Below, piece by piece: positions 1 through 8,490 of a stretch of 64,000 nucleotides of DNA. The position numbers and the translations under genes are program-made. Source of the DNA: Mucilaginibacter lappiensis (GTDB lineage: Bacteria; Bacteroidota; Bacteroidia; Sphingobacteriales; Sphingobacteriaceae). Each line of letters starts with the position of its first letter. Positions within the stretch are counted from its first letter, which is position 1. The stretch covers positions 248,001-312,000 of the forward strand of contig NZ_FTMG01000003.1 in NCBI RefSeq assembly GCF_900155965.1, in the 5' to 3' direction. Under the pieces are notes generated by a model. That model was not told where the DNA came from, made no database searches, and saw nothing but the letters and a program-made list of their open reading frames with translations.

Positions 1-3000
1 CAGGTTAAAGCCACTTACAAAAACCCTGAGTCCCTTGATATGAAGTTTTGATAATGTCTGTGCCGATAGTGTATAGCCCAGCTGAACATTTTTAAGTCTT
101 AAAAATGAAGCATCGTTAAGCCAGAAGGTACTGTTATATAAACCACCACTTACCGCACTTGAAGCCCTGTCTGATACTCTTGGGTATGACCCATTTGGGT
201 TACTTGGACTCCAGGCGTTATTGGCCCATGAACTATAAAAATTACCGATAACTCCGGATTCAGGCAATACATACTGACTTACCTCGGCCTGACCTGCAAA
301 TAAAATCGATAGGTCGAAATTTTTGTAGGCAGCAGTAAGGGTTAAACCATAAGTTATTTGCGGGATATTGCCATATTTTGATCGTTCCTGGTCGGCTGCT
401 GTTATTTGCCCATCGTGGTTAATGTCAGCATAGATAAGATCCCCAACCTGTGCACCGGCAACATGTGGTGTGTTATCCAATTGTGCCTGGGTTCTGAAAA
501 TACCAATAGATTTATATAATAAGTAAGTATTTAAAGGATTACCTGTTTGGCGCTGGTAGGGTAGTGTACCGGCAGCCTCATCTATATAAATGATTTTACT
601 TTTGGCATAGGTAAAATTGCCTGATACGCCCCAGGAGAATGTACCGGGATGGTTATAACCCAATGTTGCTTCGAAACCGCCACTGTTAACCTTGCCAATA
701 TTTTCTGCAGGCACTAATGGACTACCATCAATTGGGTTCACTATTCCGGAGGTGCCGGGAAGAGAACCGTTACGATATGCCAGGATATTTGACCGCACCT
801 GGCGGAAATAGATGGCTTCTAAGGTAAAGTTTTTTAGGAACACGGCATTAATACCAATGTCCGTCTTTTTGGCTGTTTCCCAGGTAATGTTGGGGTTTGC
901 AAGCTTGGTTTGATCGATGCCTGGTTGAGGTGAAGCACCCGAACCATTGTCCAGCACTACAGAATTATTAAAAGCGTAATTATCAATATACTGGTAAGGG
1001 CCTATATTATCATCTCCCAGAACACCGTAGGAAGCCCTGATCTTCAGGTCGTCAATAAATTTAACTTTGTTTTGAAACCAGTTCTCCTTAGATATGCGAT
1101 AACCTGCGGATATGGAAGGAAAATACCCCCACTGATGACCGGGTGCAAAAAGTGATGAGCCATCTGCACGAAACTGGGCCTCTACTAAATATTTTTCGTC
1201 ATAATTGTAGGCTAACCTGCTGATCACACTACGGCGGTTATAATTGTAGTTACCATTGTTATCACTGCTGCTGCCACCATTGGTAGCGTCGCTTGGAGCA
1301 CTACCACCTTGTGAAAGCTCTGGCGTGGTAGCTGTTGGAAAATTGTTTCGTTGAGCCCAGAAAAAATTATAAGCATTTTGACTTTGTTCGTAGGCTACAA
1401 AGGCATTGATATTGTTTTTGCCTAACTGCCTTACAAAGTTCAGTTTAATATTAGACGTAGTGAGCGACTGATTAAGCTGTGACTCATACAAATAAGGAAG
1501 CCCGTTTGAGCCGCCCTGGGTGCTTGGTGTATAAATCCCGGTAGTACTGTTATAGGTATAAACGGTATAAGGCGTATTAAATGTTTTGGAAAATACGCCT
1601 GTTTTATCTGCCGAAAAGAAGCCGTCAAGAGAAAGACCCTGTATGCCCGGAATATCATAGCTTGCTCTGATTATACCGTTAAAAGTTTGCGTTGGATTAT
1701 TGGTGGTACCGCCAATACTTGTTGGTGTAAGCGCCGGGTTGGTATTGTCGAAACCGGAAGTAGGCAAACCATTAGGATAAAAAGCCGCTACAGTTGGATA
1801 TCCGCGGTAAATACCCCGAAAGTTATTAGCGGCTGATGTGGTGGGGAATTGCCGGTCTTCTTCGCGGCCTTGTAACGACAGTCCTATTTTAAATCCTTTG
1901 GCAACTGTAGCGTCAATATTAGCCCTGAAGTTGTATTGATTGTATTTTGCCGCGCCATTTTTATAAAGACCAGCCTGTGAAGTTGTACCAACCGAAGTGT
2001 AATATTTAACATCGTCTGAACCACCGGCAACAGTCAGATTCTGTTGGTTTTGCAGCGCATAATTCTTTAAGGTTAGTTTTTCCCAGTTAGTGTTGGGATA
2101 ATTAAGCGGATCAGAACCATCCCTGAATTTCTGTATCTGATCGGCGCTGTAAACCTGGTTAAAGCCGCCAGCTGGATTATCGTAATAATTGATATCATTC
2201 AATATTTGCGCGTAGGTTGGCGCATCGGCCAATTTAGGCAAGCGTGTTGGGGAGCTAAAGCCCTCATTAAAACTATAAGACAACGCGGCCTTACCAGTTT
2301 TTCCATGTTTGGTAGTTATTAAGATAACACCATTTGCCGCACGATTTCCATAAACTGCCGCCGATGCATCCTTTAATACCGAAACGCTTTCAATATCATT
2401 AGGGTCAAGGCGCTCCAGGCCACCGATCTGGCCGGGGATACCATCAACCACCACCAGCACCGAATTGCTGCCGGTTGTTGCCAAACCTCGGATGGAGATA
2501 TTTGAACCATCATAACCTGGTTCGCCAGAACCGTTGTTGGCAATAACCCCAGACACACGACCTGCAAATGAGCTTGAAACGTTGGGCTGAGGGCTTTTAA
2601 CCAAATCGCCTCCCTTTACAACAGAGATGGAGCCTGTGAGGGTAGCCTTTTTCTGCGTACCATATCCTACCACTACCACCTCGTTCAATGATTTTGATTC
2701 GGGCTGCAATTGTACATTGACATTGGCCTGTCCGCTTAAAGTTACTTCCTGTGATACATAGCCGATGTAAGTAAACACCAGCGTACCCGATGAAGCGTTA
2801 GGTACATTAAGCGAGAATTTACCATTAACATCCGTTAAAACGCCTGTAGTAGTTCCTTTTAAGGTAACACTAACACCGGGTAATGTTTCGCCTTTTTCGT
2901 CGGTTACTTTACCGCTTATTTTCACATCCTGCACCCTGAGTGCATTGATACCATTGGCAAAAGCGGCCGAGGGTACCAGGCAGGTGATCAGGCAGGTAAT

Positions 3001-3081
3001 GGTGATACTGGCAAGCAGCAGGAAAAAACGGGTTGCTCTTTTCCGGTGAGGAGAATCCTTTACATGTAAAATTAGTTTCAT
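1..3081 (-). CDS. SusC/RagA-family TonB-linked outer membrane protein, C-terminus cut by window edge
   Basis: The reading frame is open from an ATG at 3081 to base 1, giving 1,027 residues with no stop, so the last stretch of the barrel lies outside the window. The N-terminus is a long signal region, then a carboxypeptidase-regulatory-like domain (about 50-125), the SusC linker NEVVVVGYGTQKK, a TonB plug with the VLKDASAAVYGNRAANG motif and a large beta-barrel. There is no STN domain, so it should not signal through a FecR protein. The family imports oligosaccharides across the outer membrane with a SusD partner, which would be expected just to the left. The hybrid sensor at 4054-8241 is on the same strand about 1 kb upstream and is the likely regulator (inference). 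Confidence 0.95.
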   Translation of the reverse strand, partial: MKLILHVKDSPHRKRATRFFLLLASITITCLITCLVPSAAFANGINALRVQDVKISGKVTDEKGETLPGVSVTLKGTTTGVLTDVNGKFSLNVPNASSGTLVFTYIGYVSQEVTLSGQANVNVQLQPESKSLNEVVVVGYGTQKKATLTGSISVVKGGDLVKSPQPNVSSSFAGRVSGVIANNGSGEPGYDGSNISIRGLATTGSNSVLVVVDGIPGQIGGLERLDPNDIESVSVLKDASAAVYGNRAANGVILITTKHGKTGKAALSYSFNEGFSSPTRLPKLADAPTYAQILNDINYYDNPAGGFNQVYSADQIQKFRDGSDPLNYPNTNWEKLTLKNYALQNQQNLTVAGGSDDVKYYTSVGTTSQAGLYKNGAAKYNQYNFRANIDATVAKGFKIGLSLQGREEDRQFPTTSAANNFRGIYRGYPTVAAFYPNGLPTSGFDNTNPALTPTSIGGTTNNPTQTFNGIIRASYDIPGIQGLSLDGFFSADKTGVFSKTFNTPYTVYTYNSTTGIYTPSTQGGSNGLPYLYESQLNQSLTTSNIKLNFVRQLGKNNINAFVAYEQSQNAYNFFWAQRNNFPTATTPELSQGGSAPSDATNGGSSSDNNGNYNYNRRSVISRLAYNYDEKYLVEAQFRADGSSLFAPGHQWGYFPSISAGYRISKENWFQNKVKFIDDLKIRASYGVLGDDNIGPYQYIDNYAFNNSVVLDNGSGASPQPGIDQTKLANPNITWETAKKTDIGINAVFLKNFTLEAIYFRQVRSNILAYRNGSLPGTSGIVNPIDGSPLVPAENIGKVNSGGFEATLGYNHPGTFSWGVSGNFTYAKSKIIYIDEAAGTLPYQRQTGNPLNTYLLYKSIGIFRTQAQLDNTPHVAGAQVGDLIYADINHDGQITAADQERSKYGNIPQITYGLTLTAAYKNFDLSILFAGQAEVSQYVLPESGVIGNFYSSWANNAWSPSNPNGSYPRVSDRASSAVSGGLYNSTFWLNDASFLRLKNVQLGYTLSAQTLSKLHIKGLRVFVSGFNL

Positions 3082-3564
3082 ATATTTTTAATTGGGGTTT
3101 AAATTTGGTTTAAACCTTACTCTGCAAAAGGCACAGCTATGGGCAAACGGTTAAAGCTGGTTAATTGTCTTTTCAGCTATCCGTGTCAGATCAGTGCCAG
3201 ATACAAAAGTTTAGTTTACACCTTGGTTATTGGTGAGACTAAAATGAGGCTAAATTGCAAGAGCAAGTGAGGGGCAAATTCGGATTTAAAACGGGATAAA
3301 ATCATAAAAAAGGGCTTTTGTAGCGCTTTTTAAGCCTTTTTACACAGGGGGTAAACTCATATGATCTTTATTCTTAGTAGACACCCCACCCAAACCCTCC
3401 TCGCAAGGGAGGGCTTTTAAGAAGTTTGCAGCTGATTCTATCCTAAGCATAATCCCTAAACAGACGGGCTATTTCATTAAAAAGTGGGTTTACATGGTTT
3501 ACACTTTTCATGGTTAACATTTTTATATATTATTGACAATCAAATATTTATATATAAACCATCA

Positions 3565-3600
3565 CCATAAAGCGGGTTTTTATGTAAACCCACTTTATGG
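3565..3600. repeat. 15-bp stem-loop
   Basis: CCATAAAGCGGGTTT (3565-3579) pairs with AAACCCACTTTATGG (3586-3600) with one C/A mismatch and a six-base loop. The motif AAAGTGGGTTTACATGG at about 3481-3497 repeats the right arm in inverse sense, so the element may be a fragment of a longer dispersed repeat. Confidence 0.7.
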
Positions 3601-3611
3601 TCTCTCGCAGA

Positions 3612-3892
3612 TTTAAGTTAACCCATAAAATCTAAATATGAACTAAAGAGTCCCCGGAAGGTAAGTTCAGGATCAGGAGACTCCGCAGGAGTCCGGTATT
3701 TCTTTAGATTTTATCTATAAACAGGTGGCCTCTCTGAGGCCGAATGGTACTCCAGGTATACTGATTATAATATAAAACATTGCCGGCCCCAGCGGAGCCA
3801 CCTGTTTATAGCTCTAAAAAAGCACGTTCTTTGGCTCCGTAGGTGCCTCCCGTTGAAATTTCAAGTTGATCAATTTTGTGGGTTAACTTAAA
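3612..3892. repeat. Multi-branched inverted-repeat element with 14-bp terminal arms
   Basis: Three perfect nested or adjacent inverted pairs are visible. The outer pair is TTTAAGTTAACCCA (3612-3625) with TGGGTTAACTTAAA (3879-3892). Inside lie ATAAAATCTAAA (3625-3636) with TTTAGATTTTAT (3703-3714), and CTATAAACAGGTGGC (3715-3729) with GCCACCTGTTTATAG (3797-3811). A small GACTCCGCAGGAGTC hairpin sits inside the second stem. The fold is a closed multi-way junction of about 281 bases. It could be a MITE-like element with terminal inverted repeats or a structured RNA. No transposase and no clear target duplication is seen. Confidence 0.75.
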
Positions 3893-3944
3893 CTTGAAAG
3901 GGACGTCGGGGGCTGCAAACGCGTAAACAATGTTTCAAAAATGG

Positions 3945-4024
3945 GGATGTCACCCTGAGTTCCGTCGAAGGGTAGAGCGCAGAGGCCTGCCCACCATGCT
4001 TCGACGGAGCTCAGCATGACATCC
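3945..4024. repeat. Dispersed palindromic element (GTCATGCTGAG...CTTCGACGGAG class)
   Basis: Arms of 26 bases at 3945-3970 and 3999-4024 are inverted copies with three mismatches (GGATGTCA..CTGAG.TCCGTCGAAG). It resembles the REP-like palindromes scattered through Bacteroidota genomes. It lies just downstream of the hybrid sensor gene, where it might also act as an RNA end structure. Confidence 0.75.
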
Positions 4025-4053
4025 TTTTTTAACTCAGGGGGTAAAATATTTTT

Positions 4054-7000
4054 TCAATGATCCTTAACCATATCACGGCTAACATTATAATTATTGTGAA
4101 AGGGTTTGCGATACTTTTTTACGTACTCGGAAGGGTTTAAACAAAAAAGCTTATGGAATTGCTCCCTGAAATATTTAAGATCGTTTATACCAACCATTGA
4201 TGCGGTTTCGTATACCGTATTATCCGTAGTTAACAATATTTCTGCGGCTTTTCTTAACCGGATAAAACGGATAAAACCATTGGCCGACTGGCCAGAGATT
4301 GATTTGATACGCTTATACAAATTAGAATGACTCATCCCTATTTCTGAAGCCAGCGTTTTTATACTAAACTCAGGATCAGTTAAATGCTGCTCTACAATTT
4401 TGAGGCATTTTTCCAAAAACTCCTTGTACTCGGGAGAGATCTTTAGATCATTTGAATTGTTGAGGGTAATCTCGTTATAAAAATACTTTTGCAGGTTGTT
4501 CCTGCTTTTCAGGATGCCGTTAACACGGGCTATCAGTATTTCTTTTTCAAAGGGCTTGCTGATGTAATCGTCGGCTCCTCCTTCAATACCTTTAAGTTTA
4601 ATTTCTGGCGATGAACTGGCTGTTAGCAATATGACCGGGATATGGTTTAAAAGCGGATCCTCCTTAATCCGGCTGCACAGCTCAATACCACTCAGGCCCT
4701 GCATCATTACATCGCTTATCACAATATCCGGCACCAGCTGATAAGCAAGTTCAAGACCATCAGTACCATTATCGGCCTCAAATAGCTCAAATTCATGGGC
4801 AAATATCTGCTTAAGATAAATGCGGATCTGCTGGTTATCATCTATCAGCAGCATTGTTTTGGTATCTGAGCTTAAAGCTTCAGGACTTTTAATGGTGGAC
4901 ATGGTTTCGGATTGATCTGCTACCAATTCACCCTTATTCTCCATCAATTCATCTAAAAACACAGAGGATTCAGCAACATCCTCAAAAACAAACTGCTCAC
5001 CAAAATGATCTTTTCCTTTTAGGAGTGAAAGACTGAACAAAGTACCTTGCCCCTGCTCACTTGTATAGCTGATACTGCCTTTATGACTTTCAATAAATAC
5101 CTTCACCAGGTAAAGTCCTATGCCAAAGCCGCCAGTCATTGCTGTTGTATTTTGCAACTGGTAAAACTTGTTGAATAGCTGATCGCCTATACCCTCGGCT
5201 ATACCACAGCCGCTATCTTTTATTTCGATACTAACCTGATTATCATCGTCGGTTATGGTACAGCTTACCAGCCCATGTTCGGGGGTAAATTTTAACGCGT
5301 TGGATACCAGGTTGAATAAGGCTATTTCTATTTTTTCCCTGTCGGCAAATATTTCGATGAGTTCTTTTTCGCTCGAAAAATCAAACTGTATGTGTTTGGT
5401 ACGGGCCTGGTGATTAAAACATAAGAACACTTCGTGACAAAGGGCTACTATATTTAGTCGTACTATTTTAAGCTTATCCGTATCACTCTCCGCTTTTCTA
5501 AAAAGCAATAGCTGATCAACTAAGCTCAGCAAACGGCGTGCGTTACGGTAAACAATATGTAAATTACCGGGGTCGCTATCCTGTCCACTCTTACCAAACA
5601 GCATATCCTTAACCGGATTAATGATCAGTGTTAACGGTGTACGGAACTCATGCGAAATGTTAGTGAAAAAAGAAAGCTTGCGCTCATTAAGTTCTTTATC
5701 CTTTTCTGCAGATAGCTGGGCAACTTTTATTTCATATTTAAGTTTAGTTTGCCTGGCTTTGTACAACAAATAGTAATAAATGATCAATCCAGCCACCACT
5801 ATACAGATCAGATAAGCCCACCACGTTTTATACCAGGGCGGCATAATTTTTATTTTAAGGGTAGCACAATTTTCAAACCATACCCCATCCTGGTTAGAGG
5901 CTTTCACCTTAAATGTATAATCGCCAGGTTCCAAATAACGGTAGGTGGCCAGCCGTTGATTACCCACATAGTTCCATGATTTATCGAGCCCTTCCAGTTT
6001 ATAGGCAAAGCTACCCTTTTGCGGATAGGTATAATTTAATGAAGCATACTGGATAGAAAATACGGATTGATCTGGCTGTAGCGTAATTTGCCGCGTTTCG
6101 CTGATTGCTTCGGGTAATACCGTCCGGTTACCATCCAGGGCACCCACCTCCACCTGTTTCCCAAAAATTTGGAGCCCTGTTATGATAACCTTTGGTTGAT
6201 AATTGCTTTGCGTTACTTTTTCGGGATCAAAAAAATTGAGGCCTTCCGTACCGCCAAAATACAGGAGCCCGTTACCAGAGTCGCGCAAAACCGACCCGGC
6301 GTTAAATTGCCCCGCCTGCAAACCGTCAGACTGATCATAGTTTACTACTTTGTTAGTAAGGATATTAATGTTTGATATCCCCTTGTTAGTACTTAACCAT
6401 AAAGAGCTATTAGCGGATTCTTTGATAGCCGATACCGTGTTATTAGCCAAACCATTGGTTTCATTAAATTTCTTAAAAACTCTTTTTTTAAGATCGTAGG
6501 AGATCAGGCCATCGCCCTCTGTCCCTAACCACAAGCGATGTTGCTTATCCGGATAAATTGAAAAAATTACCTGGCTGGGTAAATTATTCTTTTCATCGGC
6601 AGGTTTAAAATACCGGCTAAACTTATTTTGTTTAAAATCGTAAAAATCAAGGCCGCCGCCATAAGTACCTATCCAAAGATTACCATTTTCGTTTTCGGCT
6701 ATGGAACGAATATCATAAGAGGTAAGCCCACTATTGGCAGGTGTATAATTGGTAAATGTTTTGGCATCGGTATTCAACAAACTCAGGCCGCCGCCATTGG
6801 TTCCAACCCATACGTTTTTACGACTATCCTGAAAAATAACCCGTACATCATTACCGCCCAGACTTTTGCTATCAGCCAGATTATGCGCGTAATTGGTAAA
6901 TGAATCTGTTTTTTGATGATACAGAAAAAGTCCCTTGGCATAGGTACCGAACCAGATATTACCATCTTTATCATTATACCCATATAAAATAGCATTATCG

Positions 7001-8241
7001 GTAATACTTCCAGGTTTGCCATCGGCTTTATATTGTTTAATAAGATTGCCGTTATGGCTGGTTTTAAATATCCCTTCGCCATCGGTTCCGAACCATAAAA
7101 AGCCTTCCCGATCCTGGCACATGCCATAAAACCGTATCAAACTTTCCCCGCTGGGTTCAATCCTTTTCCTGGTGATTCTGGAAAACTTGTCTTTGATATT
7201 ACTAACCATATAAATGCCGTCACCATAGGTTCCCACCCAAATATTCTTGTCTTTATCAATATAAAGCGCCTGAACGGAGCGTTGTGTAAGGTAAAAACCA
7301 TCCTCGCCGGTTACCGGTTGCAATAAAAAGCTTGCTGTATTATAATCAGCACTCGCTCCGAGATTAACTTTATATAATCCACCGTCCTGCAGGCCAACAA
7401 GCAATTGCTTATTGCTATCCTCCATAACAGTAATATATCTTTTGCTTTTAATACCGGGCTGGCTGGTTTGCAGCAAGGTAAATTGATTTGACTGACGGTG
7501 ATAGTATAAAAGCCCATTTCCGGTGGCTATCCAGATGTTATGAAAATGATCTTCAAAAATGTCATTGATCCGTGCTATAGGAAGATCTTTTATTGAGGGG
7601 ATCAAGCTCTTCTTATTAGTTAATATGCCATTTTTATGTTCAAATACATTGATGCCGGTTTCCTGTGTACCAACCCATAACAATCCCTTTGAATCTTCAA
7701 ACAAACTAATAACCCGGTTACTGGAAAGCTGTGGTAAATTGGCCTGGGTATAATTAGTGAACTTTGCCGACTTAATGTTAAAATAAGAAAAACCTAAACC
7801 ATAGGTGGTTATCCATAAATTACCATCGCGGCTTTGTATAATATTCCCGACATCATTTTTAACCGCACGATTCGAGGATAATTTATAATGGATGAATTTC
7901 TCTGTTCGTGTATCCAGTTTACTGAGTCCATTTCTTGATGATACCCAAATATTTCCATGAACATCACAGTAAACCTTCTGCACATAGTTACTGGCCAGGC
8001 TTGCAGCATCTCCTTGCCGGGATTTAAAAACTTTAAAAGTGGTACCGTCAAAACGATTCAAGCCATCGTTGGTGGCAAACCACATAAACCCCTTATCATC
8101 CTGAGTAATGCTGTTGACAATACCGAAAGAAAGACCATTTTTTAAAGAATAGTTCAAGATCTTATTCTTTATCGGGGACTGGGCATAAGCCAGGGAAACG
8201 ACCAACAAAAGAAAAAAACAAAGGGGGTATTTTTTTTCCAT
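4054..8241 (-). CDS. Hybrid two-component system sensor/response regulator (HTCS), AraC output
   Basis: A 1,395-residue protein with the full Bacteroidota HTCS layout: signal peptide, a periplasmic sensor of Reg_prop beta-propeller repeats (about 30-720, many W-F/V-G-T repeats), a Y_Y_Y domain (about 735-795), one membrane helix (about 807-830), a HisKA domain with phospho-acceptor His864 in SHEFRTPL, an HATPase with an N box and GFGIGL, a receiver with Asp1177 in ISDVMM, and a C-terminal AraC-type DNA-binding domain (about 1290-1385). Members sense oligosaccharides in the periplasm and activate polysaccharide loci directly. The SusC at 1-3081 is downstream on the same strand and is the likely target. 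The divergent neighbour is a siderophore receptor, a less likely target. Confidence 0.96.
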   Translation of the reverse strand: MEKKYPLCFFLLLVVSLAYAQSPIKNKILNYSLKNGLSFGIVNSITQDDKGFMWFATNDGLNRFDGTTFKVFKSRQGDAASLASNYVQKVYCDVHGNIWVSSRNGLSKLDTRTEKFIHYKLSSNRAVKNDVGNIIQSRDGNLWITTYGLGFSYFNIKSAKFTNYTQANLPQLSSNRVISLFEDSKGLLWVGTQETGINVFEHKNGILTNKKSLIPSIKDLPIARINDIFEDHFHNIWIATGNGLLYYHRQSNQFTLLQTSQPGIKSKRYITVMEDSNKQLLVGLQDGGLYKVNLGASADYNTASFLLQPVTGEDGFYLTQRSVQALYIDKDKNIWVGTYGDGIYMVSNIKDKFSRITRKRIEPSGESLIRFYGMCQDREGFLWFGTDGEGIFKTSHNGNLIKQYKADGKPGSITDNAILYGYNDKDGNIWFGTYAKGLFLYHQKTDSFTNYAHNLADSKSLGGNDVRVIFQDSRKNVWVGTNGGGLSLLNTDAKTFTNYTPANSGLTSYDIRSIAENENGNLWIGTYGGGLDFYDFKQNKFSRYFKPADEKNNLPSQVIFSIYPDKQHRLWLGTEGDGLISYDLKKRVFKKFNETNGLANNTVSAIKESANSSLWLSTNKGISNINILTNKVVNYDQSDGLQAGQFNAGSVLRDSGNGLLYFGGTEGLNFFDPEKVTQSNYQPKVIITGLQIFGKQVEVGALDGNRTVLPEAISETRQITLQPDQSVFSIQYASLNYTYPQKGSFAYKLEGLDKSWNYVGNQRLATYRYLEPGDYTFKVKASNQDGVWFENCATLKIKIMPPWYKTWWAYLICIVVAGLIIYYYLLYKARQTKLKYEIKVAQLSAEKDKELNERKLSFFTNISHEFRTPLTLIINPVKDMLFGKSGQDSDPGNLHIVYRNARRLLSLVDQLLLFRKAESDTDKLKIVRLNIVALCHEVFLCFNHQARTKHIQFDFSSEKELIEIFADREKIEIALFNLVSNALKFTPEHGLVSCTITDDDNQVSIEIKDSGCGIAEGIGDQLFNKFYQLQNTTAMTGGFGIGLYLVKVFIESHKGSISYTSEQGQGTLFSLSLLKGKDHFGEQFVFEDVAESSVFLDELMENKGELVADQSETMSTIKSPEALSSDTKTMLLIDDNQQIRIYLKQIFAHEFELFEADNGTDGLELAYQLVPDIVISDVMMQGLSGIELCSRIKEDPLLNHIPVILLTASSSPEIKLKGIEGGADDYISKPFEKEILIARVNGILKSRNNLQKYFYNEITLNNSNDLKISPEYKEFLEKCLKIVEQHLTDPEFSIKTLASEIGMSHSNLYKRIKSISGQSANGFIRFIRLRKAAEILLTTDNTVYETASMVGINDLKYFREQFHKLFCLNPSEYVKKYRKPFHNNYNVSRDMVKDH

Positions 8242-8420
8242 TAAAATAATTTCAGGTTGTCAATTACATTATAACTGGGGATTAAAACTACCTATTAATT
8301 GTTTAAAATACAATAATTATTAAGCCCATCTGCAATTTTATTTTTGCCATCCCTTTAAAAGTCCGTTACCATTTAACCTACCGGTATTTGAAAAGTCTTG
8401 CTAAAACATTTTATCTTTAA

Positions 8421-8452
8421 TTAGACTCATTATAAATAATAATCTATATTTG
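8421..8452 (+). promoter_or_regulatory. Candidate promoter of the TonB receptor gene
   Basis: TATATTTG at 8445-8452 matches the Bacteroidota -7 consensus TAnnTTTG exactly. A TTAGAC at 8421-8426, about 18 bases upstream, is an imperfect -33 box (consensus TTG). The start codon is 38 bases downstream. Assigned by motif match only. Confidence 0.5.
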
Positions 8453-8490
8453 CCGGTGTTTAAACTACACTAACTCATATTATTTTATTG

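Larger units (their letters stand above)
3082..4053. other. 972-base intergenic region rich in inverted repeats
   Basis: No coding sequence is supported here. Reading left to right it holds an imperfect hairpin at 3307-3341 (AAAAAGG(G)CTT against AAGCCTTTTT, terminator-like), a short GGGAGGGC-type dispersed motif near 3384-3420, a 15-bp hairpin at 3565-3600, a multi-branched inverted-repeat element at 3612-3892 and a 26-base-arm palindrome at 3945-4024. The last three are listed separately. The promoter of the SusC gene at 3081 should be in the right-hand part of 3082-3300, but I could not fix it with confidence. Confidence 0.6.

Noticed and set aside
1440..2567. Short minus-strand open frames inside the SusC region
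   Set aside because: They are shadow frames of the SusC gene, which is open through the whole of 1-3081 in another frame.
3640..3720. Possible riboswitch at the left of the multi-branched element
   Set aside because: I could not match any known ligand-binding core, and the symmetric arms fit a dispersed repeat at least as well.
6783..7127. A 114-codon frame overlapping the hybrid sensor gene
   Set aside because: It runs in another frame of the propeller repeats and has no family-like features. The sensor frame is continuous.
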